Notes under the pieces: model-generated | Databases searched by the model: none | Told to the model about the DNA's origin: nothing | What the model saw: only the letters and a program-made list of their open reading frames with translations | Part shown: positions 16,682-25,152 of the stretch, piece after piece | Position numbering within the stretch: the stretch's first letter is position 1 | Layout: each line of letters opens with the position of its first letter | Assembly: GCA_046964515.1 (NCBI GenBank) | Contig: JBKUYM010000001.1 | Coordinates: forward strand, 434,001-498,000 | Source: UMGS1663 sp046964515 | GTDB taxonomy: Bacteria > Bacillota > Clostridia > TANB77 > CAG-508 | Reading direction: 5' to 3' | Length of the DNA stretch: 64,000 nt | Translations under genes and position numbers: made by a program

Positions 16682-18715
16682 ATGCCCCAAAATAATAGTA
16701 GAAAATTATTTGACAAATTTATATCTAAGACAAAAATCTATTTAGTAATTATAGCTATACTTTTAATTATAGTATGTTGTTATGAAGTAAATTATATTAC
16801 ACCAGCTATTTTATTATATATCTTAATTTTAATGTATGCTTATTGGACAAATAATAAAAGAAAAGCAGAATTATCAGAACATATTAAGGATTTAACATTA
16901 ACAGTAGACACTGCTGCTAAAAGTACTTTAATTAATTCCCCTTTTCCATTAATTATTATAGAGACAGATGGTAACATTATATGGAAAAGTTCTAAATTTA
17001 TACATGAATTTGCGAATATTGATATTAATAGTTATTTAAATAACATTGTAAGAGAGCTTAAATTAGAAATTGAAAATAGTAGTGAAGAAAATAAAAAAGA
17101 GTTAGAAGAACTGATAAAGAAACAAATAAAAATAGGAGATAAAACTTATAAAATATTAGGAGAATATGTAAAATCAAAAGAAAAAGAGAAAAATAAAGAT
17201 GAAGAATATATGGCTACGCTTTATTTTATAGATGAAACACAGAACATTGAATTAGCAGAGAAATATAAAAATTCTAAAATTTGTGTTGGTATTATTATGA
17301 TTGACAACTATGAAGAAATTATGCAAAGAATTGCCAGCGAAGATAGACCACAAATTGTAGCTCAAATAGAAAAGACACTATATGATTGGGCTAATGCTTT
17401 TGAAGGTTTGATTGTAAAATCAGATCGTGATACGTTTGTTGTTATCTTAGAACAAAAATATATTGAAATATTAGAAGAAAATAAATTTAATATTTTAGAT
17501 ACCATTAAGGAAATCAGTATACCAGGAAAAATACAATCTACTCTTAGTATTGCTATTTCTAATGAAGGAAAGTCAAATTATGAGAAATATAAATCTGCTA
17601 GTGCTGCAATGGATTTGGCTTTAGGACGTGGTGGAGACCAAGCCGTTATTAGAAAAGATGGAAAATATAACTTTTTTGGTGGAAGAGCCCAAGAAATGGA
17701 AAAAAGAACAAAAGTAAAGGCTAGAATTGTATCCCATGCTTTAGAAGAATTAATGCAGGAATCTAAAAATGTTATGATTATGGGACATGCGAATAGTGAT
17801 ATAGATGCTATGGGATCTAGTTTTGGAATATATCGTTTAGCCAAAGCAATTGGAAAAGAAGCCTATATTATTAATAATACGTTTGGTATTAGTATTGACC
17901 ATTTTATGGAAGAAGCTAAGAAACAAGAAGAATATCAAGAAGCAATTCTTAATAAAGAAAGAGCGATTGAACTAATTGGACCAGACACATTATTAATTGT
18001 GGTAGACACACATAAAAAGAACTATGTAGAAGTTCCAGAATTACTAGAAAAAACAAATAAAATTGTTATAATAGATCATCATAGAAGAAGTCCAGACTTT
18101 ATTGAAAATGCGATTTTAACTTTTCACGAAGTGTATGCTTCTTCAGCAGCAGAACTAGTAACAGAATTAATAGAATATTCTGAAAATGATATAAAATTAA
18201 CACAAATAGAGACAGAAGGTTTGTATGCTGGTATTATGATGGACACAAAAAACTTTACTTTTAAAACAGGTGTTAGGACTTTCGAAGCGGCAGCCTATTT
18301 ACGTAAATGTGGAGTAGATATTATAAAAGTAAAAAAATGGTTCCAGAGTGATTTAGATACTTATCATAAAATTTCAGAAATTGTAGCAAAAGCAGAAATT
18401 GTTAATACCACTATAGGGATTTCTATTTATGAAAAAGAAGATGATAATGCAAATATTATTTGTGCTAAAGCAGCAGATGAGTTATTAACCATTAGTGATA
18501 TTACAGCCTCTTTTGTAATTGGTAATTTAGGAGATAAAGTATGTATTAGTGGACGTTCTATAGGCGATATTAATGTACAAGTTATTTTAGAAAAATTAGG
18601 AGGCGGCGGACACATTACATTAGCGGGAGCTCAAGTAGAAGGTATGAATACAGAAGAAGTAAAACAAGAATTAATGAATAGAATTAATGAATATTTTACA
18701 GAAATTTCAAGTTAA
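16682..18715 (+). CDS. gdpP: Cyclic-di-AMP phosphodiesterase, DHH/DHHA1 family
   Basis: The 677-residue membrane protein begins with two transmembrane helices (about residues 15-60). A PAS-like domain (about 80-185) and a degenerate GGDEF-like domain (about 200-330) follow. The catalytic DHH domain (GHANSDIDAMGSS near 370, DHHRRSP near 465) and DHHA1 domain (ending GGGGHITLAGAQ near 640) complete it. This is the complete GdpP/YybT architecture. It hydrolyses the messenger c-di-AMP, affecting potassium and cell-wall homeostasis. In related Firmicutes gdpP is directly followed by rplI and dnaB; here about 3.3 kb of surface-protein genes lie between. RBS AAAGGAG. Confidence 0.93.
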   Translation: MPQNNSRKLFDKFISKTKIYLVIIAILLIIVCCYEVNYITPAILLYILILMYAYWTNNKRKAELSEHIKDLTLTVDTAAKSTLINSPFPLIIIETDGNIIWKSSKFIHEFANIDINSYLNNIVRELKLEIENSSEENKKELEELIKKQIKIGDKTYKILGEYVKSKEKEKNKDEEYMATLYFIDETQNIELAEKYKNSKICVGIIMIDNYEEIMQRIASEDRPQIVAQIEKTLYDWANAFEGLIVKSDRDTFVVILEQKYIEILEENKFNILDTIKEISIPGKIQSTLSIAISNEGKSNYEKYKSASAAMDLALGRGGDQAVIRKDGKYNFFGGRAQEMEKRTKVKARIVSHALEELMQESKNVMIMGHANSDIDAMGSSFGIYRLAKAIGKEAYIINNTFGISIDHFMEEAKKQEEYQEAILNKERAIELIGPDTLLIVVDTHKKNYVEVPELLEKTNKIVIIDHHRRSPDFIENAILTFHEVYASSAAELVTELIEYSENDIKLTQIETEGLYAGIMMDTKNFTFKTGVRTFEAAAYLRKCGVDIIKVKKWFQSDLDTYHKISEIVAKAEIVNTTIGISIYEKEDDNANIICAKAADELLTISDITASFVIGNLGDKVCISGRSIGDINVQVILEKLGGGGHITLAGAQVEGMNTEEVKQELMNRINEYFTEISS

Positions 18716-18738
18716 AATATAAAGAGTCAAGTAAAAAG

Positions 18739-18768
18739 AAGAACAAACAAGATGGTTTGTTCTTTTTT
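18739..18768 (+). terminator. Terminator of gdpP
   Basis: A 10-bp stem (AAGAACAAAC/GTTTGTTCTT) with 6-base loop and a run of T's. Confidence 0.85.
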
Positions 18769-18874
18769 TATGCAAATTATGTGAATAGCAGTTTAGCTAA
18801 TTATAAAAAAATAATGGAAAGGAAAACGAGAGATAGGATAAAATTAAAAAAACGAAGAAAAAGGGGTGAAAAAG

Positions 18875-19987
18875 TTGAAAAAACAAAAGAAAAGGTATTT
18901 TTTTATGGTGATATGTCTGTTCTATTTTATTAGTTTTCCTATTAAAAGTTTAGCAACAAATCAAACAATTAATTGTTTAGCAGAATATAAAGATAGTATA
19001 ACTTATGATATTACCATTACAGGTCTAGAGCCAGAAGAAGATTATGACTATTATATCATTATTTCCTTAAAAAAAGAAGTAACAGAAAATGATTTCTTTA
19101 GAGCTTTAGGAAATTCACTATCCATTACATATGAAGCAGAAACAAAAAAATGGAAAACAACAACCATGTGGTCTTTAGACGGTGTAAAACCACATGATGA
19201 ATTTGAAAGACAAGGACAGTATTATCTTCATGTAGCAAAAAAGCTGAAAAGTAGTATCCAGTATGAAATAATAGCAGGACCTATTCCGGTAGATACACCA
19301 AAATTGCCACCATTAGGAGAAAGAATTAAAGTCAGTGCACCTTCTGGATTAAATACCACATATAGTATCCAAGTAAATGCCCTTAATACAATGTTTTATA
19401 ATAGGGTACAAAGAACCATTCACTTTTATTTAGGAGAAATTACAGATACAACACTACTAAAACAATTACAAAACCATGAAAAAGATGCTTATGAAAATTT
19501 ATTACAATATGCCAAAAAGCAAAAAGGAAATCTAAAAAAAGATAGCTTTCAAGATACCAAAACAGGAGTCTTAGATTATAATATTTTAGCCGATTATAAA
19601 ATAGAGGCAGGGAAACATTATTTTCTATATGTTATATTAGATGATGAAAATGGAACCTATGTACCGGTAGAAGATATAGAAGCTTATAATGGGGAATGGA
19701 ATTATACAAAAGGTGAAGGCGGATTAAGAAAGTTTTCCTATCAAGAAGAGCAAAATAAAGAAGATAAACCAAATACAAACAACATGAATCAAGTAATAAA
19801 TAATGAAACGATAGAAGAAAAACAAAATAACCAAATGAATGAAATTGTTACTAGGGATAATACCGTTGCAAATACAAAGATACCACAGACAGGAGATAGA
19901 AATATAAAAGTAATTTTGCTAGTAAGCATCATTATAGTAGGTATTATTATTTTTATAAAATATAAAAAATATAAAGAAACACCATAA
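18875..19987 (+). CDS. Sortase-anchored surface protein with IPQTG sorting signal
   Basis: I start at TTG 18875, 8 bases after the AGGGG of AAGGGGTG; GTG 18866 lies inside that ribosome site. The 370-residue product has a signal peptide (basic start, FFMVICLFYFISFPIKSLA) and a mostly beta extracellular region without a known domain. An Asn/Gln-rich linker (about 290-330) follows. The C-terminal cell-wall sorting signal is IPQTG, then a hydrophobic span VILLVSIIIVGIIIFI and a KYKKYK tail. It should be covalently attached to peptidoglycan by a sortase such as the one at 36288. First gene of a three-gene run (18875-20888). Confidence 0.75.
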   Translation: MKKQKKRYFFMVICLFYFISFPIKSLATNQTINCLAEYKDSITYDITITGLEPEEDYDYYIIISLKKEVTENDFFRALGNSLSITYEAETKKWKTTTMWSLDGVKPHDEFERQGQYYLHVAKKLKSSIQYEIIAGPIPVDTPKLPPLGERIKVSAPSGLNTTYSIQVNALNTMFYNRVQRTIHFYLGEITDTTLLKQLQNHEKDAYENLLQYAKKQKGNLKKDSFQDTKTGVLDYNILADYKIEAGKHYFLYVILDDENGTYVPVEDIEAYNGEWNYTKGEGGLRKFSYQEEQNKEDKPNTNNMNQVINNETIEEKQNNQMNEIVTRDNTVANTKIPQTGDRNIKVILLVSIIIVGIIIFIKYKKYKETP

Positions 19988-20000
19988 GAAAGGAGAAAAA

Positions 20001-20510
20001 ATGATATTTTTAGTTATTATCATAATAGTTATCTTGCTTGCCATTTATATGTTTATTAGTATAAAAGTAGATAAGTTAAAATATAGAGCTGAGCAACATA
20101 TATTAAAAGATACACCATTTAATAGAGCCAATATAGATGCCACCATGGATGGTGCTATAGGAGGAGAACTTATTAAGAAATTTTTAGCAGATTTTCCCCA
20201 TTATACACAAGAAAGTTTATTTCAATTATTTCAAAAATGTGCGGAAAATATTAGAAGTAAAAATAGGATAGAAATTATGTCTGAAAAAGTAACGCAAAAG
20301 ATGGCAAATGACAAAAAAATTGAAATACTAGCGCAGAAGCAATATAAAAGAATGAGTATGACAGCGTATGGAAGAGGAAGATTAAATGTTTCTATTATCT
20401 ATGCAGACGCTAGAGATGAATATAATTTGAGTCTATTTTTTAAAATACAAGAAAATACATTATTGCTGGATGAATATGTTATACAAAAAGGCAATATGTT
20501 AGGTTTTTAG
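20001..20510 (+). CDS. Membrane-anchored protein of unknown function
   Basis: The 169-residue product has one N-terminal transmembrane helix (VIIIIVILLAIYMFISI). A cytosolic domain follows with a helical DFPHYTQESLFQLFQKCAENI segment and a beta-rich end. The helix pattern faintly resembles TIM44-like domains, but I cannot assign a family. It has an AGAAAGGAG ribosome site 13 bases after the previous stop. Confidence 0.6.
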   Translation: MIFLVIIIIVILLAIYMFISIKVDKLKYRAEQHILKDTPFNRANIDATMDGAIGGELIKKFLADFPHYTQESLFQLFQKCAENIRSKNRIEIMSEKVTQKMANDKKIEILAQKQYKRMSMTAYGRGRLNVSIIYADARDEYNLSLFFKIQENTLLLDEYVIQKGNMLGF

Positions 20511-20573
20511 ATAAACCATTGAAAAAACAGATATAACAAAGAAAAAAATAAAAAAGAAACGGAGAAAAAGAAA

Positions 20574-20888
20574 ATGAGTGATAAAGCAAAAAATATTTTA
20601 TCTTATATAATTCCAATTTGCGGAATTGTATTTATGTTAGTAAAAGATAGTAGTAAAGAAGTAAAATTAGTAGGAGCACAAGCTACCACTTTGTGGGCTA
20701 TGTATTTCATTTTAAGAATAGGCTATAGCTTAATACCAATTTATATCCCCATGTTTTCTACACTAATTTATGGTGCTTACATTGTTTTTGGTATTATAGG
20801 AATTATAAAAGTATGTAAAGAAGAAAATCTAGAACTACCATTAGTAGGAAAAATTACACAATCCGTATTTGGAAAAGTCATCAATTAG
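20574..20888 (+). CDS. Small membrane protein, DUF4870/Tic20-like
   Basis: The 104-residue product has about three membrane helices. It starts KNILSYIIPICGIVFML, followed by LVGAQATTLWAMYFILRIGY and a GAYIVFGIIGIIKVCKEE helix. This matches small DUF4870-type proteins, whose role is unknown. It follows the preceding gene by 63 bases and is closed by a terminator. Confidence 0.65.
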   Translation: MSDKAKNILSYIIPICGIVFMLVKDSSKEVKLVGAQATTLWAMYFILRIGYSLIPIYIPMFSTLIYGAYIVFGIIGIIKVCKEENLELPLVGKITQSVFGKVIN

Positions 20889-20924
20889 GGACGTGCTTGT
20901 ATTGTTTAGATAGTTATAAAAATG

Positions 20925-20960
20925 AAAGAGTCAGTGAATATAGTTGCTGACTCTTTGTTT
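20925..20960 (+). terminator. Terminator of the 18875-20888 gene run
   Basis: AAAGAGTCAG (20925-20934) pairs with CTGACTCTTT (20947-20956), followed by GTTT. Confidence 0.75.
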
Positions 20961-21010
20961 ATAGAATTACATAAAGTATCTTGCTTTTCTATCTCTTTTT
21001 TAATATTCTT

Positions 21011-21241
21011 TTTTATAGAAATCGCATCTAAAAATAAGAAAGATATTCAAAAATAAGGCATTGACATTAACCGATTGGTAATATAAAATTATCTAAGAAA
21101 AGTATTAAATTAAAAAAACGGGAAAACATAAGAAAAAGAGGGATGATAAATGAGAGAAAAATCTGGTATTACCTTAGTCAGTTTAGTAATAACCATTATT
21201 GTATTACTGATTTTAGCAGGAATTAGTATCAATACATTAGT
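21011..21241 (+). repeat. Promoter/5' gene module, inverted partner of 3570-3800
   Basis: Near-identical to the minus strand of 3800-3570 through promoter, leader and first codons. The two copies are in opposite orientation 17.2 kb apart, so recombination between them would invert the rpoBC-gdpP segment. Confidence 0.9.
21061..21089 (+). promoter_or_regulatory. Promoter of prepilin-leader gene, with palindromic spacer
   Basis: TTGACA (21061-21066), 17-base spacer containing ACC-GATT-GGT, TAAAAT (21084-21089). Confidence 0.75.
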
Positions 21242-21971
21242 TGGAGACAATGGTATGATAACAAAGGCTAAAGAAGCTAAAGAAAATACAATATTAGCAC
21301 AGGAAGAAGAATTAAAAAATTTAAATCAGTTAGATAGTCATCTAAATTATATAGACGAACCTACTGTTATAGAACAAGAAAAAGATTTTAAAATTTTGAG
21401 ATTTTACACTGAAAATGGAAACGAACAAAGACACATTTTAATAGATAATACGGATAAGAGTTTTGAAAGTTGTGAATTAGAAGGTATGCGAACAAGTGGT
21501 TCTGGTGGAACAGCTATTTATGGAAGTGATGATAATTTAGAATGGTTTTTATTAGATTCGACAGATTCACCTACCTGGAAATATATACAAACGACAGTAA
21601 AGGAATATCCCTATATTAGAATTACCACCAGCAGTACGGCTATATTTAGAAATTTAGTGATAACTAATCGAAAAGTAGAAAATACAATAGAAATTAAACA
21701 ATATACAAATGAAAATGCTAAAATGAATATTTTAATAGAAAATAAAAACAGACAATATAAAGAAGCGACTATGTTAATACGACGTACTTCTTCCTCAGGA
21801 GGTGTATCTCTATATGGAAGTAATGATATGATTAATTATACCATGTTGGGCTCATCTGACTCTCCTACATGGATAGAACTAAATAGTCATATCGAGCAAT
21901 ATGATTATATAGAAATTCGAGCAAGTTCTACAGGTGTTTTTAAAAAATTAGTTCTAACAAAAGAAAGATAA
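21150..21971 (+). CDS. Prepilin-leader surface protein with two tandem beta-rich repeats
   Basis: The 273-residue product begins with the same leader as the protein at 2927-3661 (SG|ITLVSLVITIIVL, no Glu5). Two ~95-residue repeats follow. Both contain SGG-x(2)-YGS-x-D and D-SPTW, end in a -x-YI-I-x-SST-x-F-LV-T pattern, and start near residues 75 and 180. The pattern recalls discoidin-like carbohydrate-binding domains, but that is inference. The shared 5' module with a different 3' domain suggests cassette exchange. Has its own promoter and terminator. Confidence 0.75.
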   Translation: MREKSGITLVSLVITIIVLLILAGISINTLVGDNGMITKAKEAKENTILAQEEELKNLNQLDSHLNYIDEPTVIEQEKDFKILRFYTENGNEQRHILIDNTDKSFESCELEGMRTSGSGGTAIYGSDDNLEWFLLDSTDSPTWKYIQTTVKEYPYIRITTSSTAIFRNLVITNRKVENTIEIKQYTNENAKMNILIENKNRQYKEATMLIRRTSSSGGVSLYGSNDMINYTMLGSSDSPTWIELNSHIEQYDYIEIRASSTGVFKKLVLTKER

Positions 21972-21979
21972 ATAAATTA

Positions 21980-22021
21980 AACTAAAAGAAAGATAGAAGT
22001 TTCTATCTTTTTTCTTAGTTT
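21980..22021 (+). terminator. Terminator of the prepilin-leader gene at 21150
   Basis: AAGAAAGATAGAA pairs with TTCTATCTTTTTTCTT, with outer AAACTAA/TTAGTTT extending the stem; T-rich right arm. Confidence 0.75.
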
Positions 22022-22023
22022 AC

Positions 22024-22052
22024 TTGAAAAAAAGCGATATTTGAGGTAAACT
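22024..22052 (+). promoter_or_regulatory. Promoter of rplI-dnaB
   Basis: TTGAAA (22024-22029), 17-base spacer, TAAACT (22047-22052). Confidence 0.55.
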
Positions 22053-22095
22053 ATAAGGGAATAAAAATAGACAAGCAAGAAAGGAGAAAGACTAG

Positions 22096-22536
22096 ATGAA
22101 AGTAATTTTATTAGAAAATATAAAAGGAGTAGGAAAAAAAGATGAGGTAATTAATGCCAGTGATGGGTACGCTAGAAATTTTCTATTTCCTAAAAATTTA
22201 GCCTTAGAGGCAACAAAAGACAATATGTTAAAATTACAAGCAAAACAAGATGCTAATCAACGTAAAAAGAATATAGAAAAAGAAGAAGCTATGAAAGTAG
22301 CTACAAAGATGAAAGAAATTGTATTAAAAATAGAAGTAAAATCTGGGGAAAATGGAAAAATTTTTGGAGGTGTTACTTCTAAAGAAATTGCAGAAAACTT
22401 ACAAAAGCAATACCAAATGATGATTGATAAGAAAAAAATTAATTTAAAGGAAACAATAAAAAACTTAGGAACCTATACGGTAGAAATAAAACTATATGAA
22501 GGTGTTGTGGGAAAATTAAAAGTACAAGTTAGCTAA
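22096..22536 (+). CDS. rplI: 50S ribosomal protein L9
   Basis: The 146-residue product starts MKVILLENIKGVGKKDEV and contains the L9 signature GYARNFLFPKNLALEAT. A long helix and the C-terminal domain follow (GKIFGGVTSKEIAENL, ending in GVVGKLKVQV). Full length. It binds 23S rRNA at the base of L1. The next gene, dnaB, starts 45 bases later, a classic Firmicutes pair. Confidence 0.97.
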   Translation: MKVILLENIKGVGKKDEVINASDGYARNFLFPKNLALEATKDNMLKLQAKQDANQRKKNIEKEEAMKVATKMKEIVLKIEVKSGENGKIFGGVTSKEIAENLQKQYQMMIDKKKINLKETIKNLGTYTVEIKLYEGVVGKLKVQVS

Positions 22537-22581
22537 AGATAAGAAATTAGTAAGACAAGTAAGAAGGGAAGTTAAAAATAT

Positions 22582-23913
22582 ATGGACTTAGGAAAAGTAC
22601 CACCACATGATACAGAAGCAGAACAAGCAGTTATAGGCAGTATGTTAACAGATAAAGATGCTATTATTTCTGCTATAGAAGTATTAAAAGAAGAAGATTT
22701 TTATCGTGAAGATAATAAAACAATCTATGGTGCTATTTTAAATTTGTATAATCGTGCAGAACCAGTGGATATTATTACTTTGAAAGCAGAACTTTCTTCA
22801 CTTGGAAAATTAGAGGCGGTAGGAGGATTAGAATACCTAGCAGAATTACCAGAAAAAGTACCAACGACAGCAAATGTAGAAAAGTATATAAAAATAGTAG
22901 AAGAAAAATCCTTACTAAGAAATCTATTGAGAACAGCTAATGAAATTATTAAATTAGGCTATGATGAAACACAAGAAGTAGATGTATTAATGGATCAAGC
23001 AGAAAAGAAAATATTTGATGCTATTCAATCTAGAAATCAAAAAGGCTATTCTTCTATGAAAGATATTCTGGTAGATACTTTTACGCAATTAGAGCAATTA
23101 TATAACCAGAAACAGCATATTACAGGAGTACCGACAGGTTTTTCGGACTTAGATTATAAAACTGCAGGGTTGCACAATTCAGACTTGATTTTAGTGGCAG
23201 CAAGACCTGCTATGGGAAAATCCGCTTTTGCTTTGAATATTGCTAGTTATGCAGCAACTAGAGGAAATACACCAGTTGCCATTTTTAGTTTGGAAATGTC
23301 CAAGGAGCAGATGGCTAACAGAATTTTATGTAGTGAAGCAATGGTGGATAGTAATAAGGTTAGAACGGGAAAAATTGATGATGAAGATTGGGCAAAATTA
23401 GCTAGTGCATCAGGACAATTATCAGAAGCGCAAATTTTTATTGATGATACACCCGGTATTTCTATTATGGAAATTAGAGCAAAATGTAGGAAACTAAAAT
23501 TAGAAAAAAACATTGGCTTAGTGGTCATTGATTATTTACAATTAGTACAAGGTACAGGAAAAAGAAATTCTAGTCGTGAACAAGAAATTTCTGAAATTAG
23601 TCGTTCTTTAAAAATCTTAGCAAAAGAAATTAATGTGCCAGTTATAGCATTATCACAGCTTTCTAGAGCACCAGAACAACGTCCAGATCATAGACCAATG
23701 TTATCAGATCTTCGTGAATCAGGTGCTATTGAGCAAGATGCAGATATTGTTATGTTTTTATATCGTGATGATTATTATAATGAAGAAAGTGAGAAAAAAA
23801 ATATAGCAGAAGTTATCTTGGCAAAACACAGATCTGGTTCTACAGGAACTGTAGAACTATTATGGCTTGGTGATTATACCAAATTTGCTAATATAGATAA
23901 ATATAGAGAATAA
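22582..23913 (+). CDS. dnaB: Replicative DNA helicase
   Basis: The 443-residue hexameric 5'-3' helicase has an N-terminal domain from PPHDTEAEQAVIGSML, a linker and the RecA-like domain. Walker A is ARPAMGKSAFALN (about residue 212), and Walker B/H3 contains LVVIDYLQLVQG. The DnaB motif LSQLSRAPEQRPDHRP and the arginine finger region RESGAIEQDADIVMF follow. Full length. It unwinds the replication fork and loads primase. Confidence 0.97.
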   Translation: MDLGKVPPHDTEAEQAVIGSMLTDKDAIISAIEVLKEEDFYREDNKTIYGAILNLYNRAEPVDIITLKAELSSLGKLEAVGGLEYLAELPEKVPTTANVEKYIKIVEEKSLLRNLLRTANEIIKLGYDETQEVDVLMDQAEKKIFDAIQSRNQKGYSSMKDILVDTFTQLEQLYNQKQHITGVPTGFSDLDYKTAGLHNSDLILVAARPAMGKSAFALNIASYAATRGNTPVAIFSLEMSKEQMANRILCSEAMVDSNKVRTGKIDDEDWAKLASASGQLSEAQIFIDDTPGISIMEIRAKCRKLKLEKNIGLVVIDYLQLVQGTGKRNSSREQEISEISRSLKILAKEINVPVIALSQLSRAPEQRPDHRPMLSDLRESGAIEQDADIVMFLYRDDYYNEESEKKNIAEVILAKHRSGSTGTVELLWLGDYTKFANIDKYRE

Positions 23914-23914
23914 G

Positions 23915-23962
23915 TTGCCAAGAGATTGTCAAAAGGGACATCCCTTTTTGGCAATTTCTTTT
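23915..23962 (+). terminator. Terminator after dnaB
   Basis: TTGCC pairs with GGCAA, and AAAAGGG with CCCTTTTT inside it, followed by TTTCTTTT. A similar TTGCC...GGCAA terminator follows ftsW at 51677. Read-through into tilS, 13 bases on, is possible. Confidence 0.7.
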
Positions 23963-23975
23963 AAAGGTGGAAAAA

Positions 23976-25007
23976 ATGTTAGAAGAAATTGTAAAAGAAA
24001 CCATTCGTAGGTATGAATTAATTGAAAAAGAAGATACTATTCTTGTAGGCGTGTCAGGAGGACCAGACTCTATGGCACTATTAAAGATATTGATAGATTT
24101 GCAAAAGCAAAAAGAATTTTCTTATCAAATAGTAGTAGCCCATATTAATCATATGATTCGTAAGGAAGCTATGGAAGAGACAAAATATGTAGAACAATTT
24201 TGTAAGGAAAATAAGATAGCCTGTTATATGCAACAAGTGCCTGTAGAGCAAATAGCCAAACAAGAAAAAATGGGGACAGAAGAAGCTGGTAGAAAAGTAC
24301 GTTATGCTTTTTTTGAAGAAATTGCTAGCAAAACAAAGGCAACAAAAATTGCTACAGCACACACCGCTAATGATAATGCAGAAACGGTTTTAATGAACCT
24401 AATGAGAGGTAGTGGTATAACAGGTCTTAAAGGGATACAACCTAAAAGAGAGCAAAGATTTATTAAACCATTAATTCATTGTACGAGAGCACAAATAGAA
24501 CAATATTGTGAAGAGAAAGATTTACAACCTAAATATGATAAAAGTAATCAGGAGAATACTTTTACTAGAAACAGAATTAGAAATTTATTAATACCGTATC
24601 TAGAAGAACAATTTAATCCTAACATTGTTCAAACATTAAATCGTTTATCAGAGTTGGTCAGTATAGAAGATCAATATATAGAAAATGTAACAAAGGAAAC
24701 TTTTGAAAAATTAGTAATAACGAAAAGCGAGGAAGACATAGGGAAAGAAGGGTTTGAACAGAAAAATACGATTGTTTTAAATTTGAAATTATTTAACAAG
24801 CAAGATAAAGTCATAAAAAATAGGCTTGTGCGATATACTATTAATAGCCTGTTAGGAAGTGCTAAAGATATCGAGAAAGTACATATTGAAGATATTTTGA
24901 AGCTATGTGAAAAGAATATTGGAAACAAATATTTAATACCAAATAAAAAAGTAAAAGTGATGGTAGCAAAAGGAAAAATTTTTTTTATTGAACAAGATAA
25001 TCTTTAA
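23976..25007 (+). CDS. tilS: tRNA(Ile)-lysidine synthase
   Basis: I use ATG 23976, five bases after AAAGGTGG; GTG 23967 is within the ribosome site. The 343-residue PP-loop ATPase has VGVSGGPDSMALLKIL (about 25-40), HINHMIRKEAMEE, TAHTANDNAETVLMNLMRGSG and a NRIRNLLIPYLEEQFNP motif. It adds lysine to cytidine 34 of the tRNA that reads AUA, which is essential in this AUA-rich genome. The C-terminal domain is shorter than in E. coli, as usual in Firmicutes. In related genomes hpt lies between tilS and ftsH; here it is absent. Confidence 0.93.
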   Translation: MLEEIVKETIRRYELIEKEDTILVGVSGGPDSMALLKILIDLQKQKEFSYQIVVAHINHMIRKEAMEETKYVEQFCKENKIACYMQQVPVEQIAKQEKMGTEEAGRKVRYAFFEEIASKTKATKIATAHTANDNAETVLMNLMRGSGITGLKGIQPKREQRFIKPLIHCTRAQIEQYCEEKDLQPKYDKSNQENTFTRNRIRNLLIPYLEEQFNPNIVQTLNRLSELVSIEDQYIENVTKETFEKLVITKSEEDIGKEGFEQKNTIVLNLKLFNKQDKVIKNRLVRYTINSLLGSAKDIEKVHIEDILKLCEKNIGNKYLIPNKKVKVMVAKGKIFFIEQDNL

Positions 25008-25074
25008 AAACGTACTTCCGTAGTAAAAGGCTTGCTATAAGAGCGTTTGACAAGAAAAAACTTTAAAAAAATGC

Positions 25075-25103
25075 TTGCAATAACCTAGTAGGTGTGGTAT
25101 ATT
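25075..25103 (+). promoter_or_regulatory. Promoter of ftsH
   Basis: TTGCAA (25075-25080), 17-base spacer, TATATT (25098-25103), preceded by another TTGACA-like element at 25048. Confidence 0.55.
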
Positions 25104-25152
25104 TCAGGAATGAATAAAAACAGCGTAATGCTAAACAAAAGGAGGAAACATT

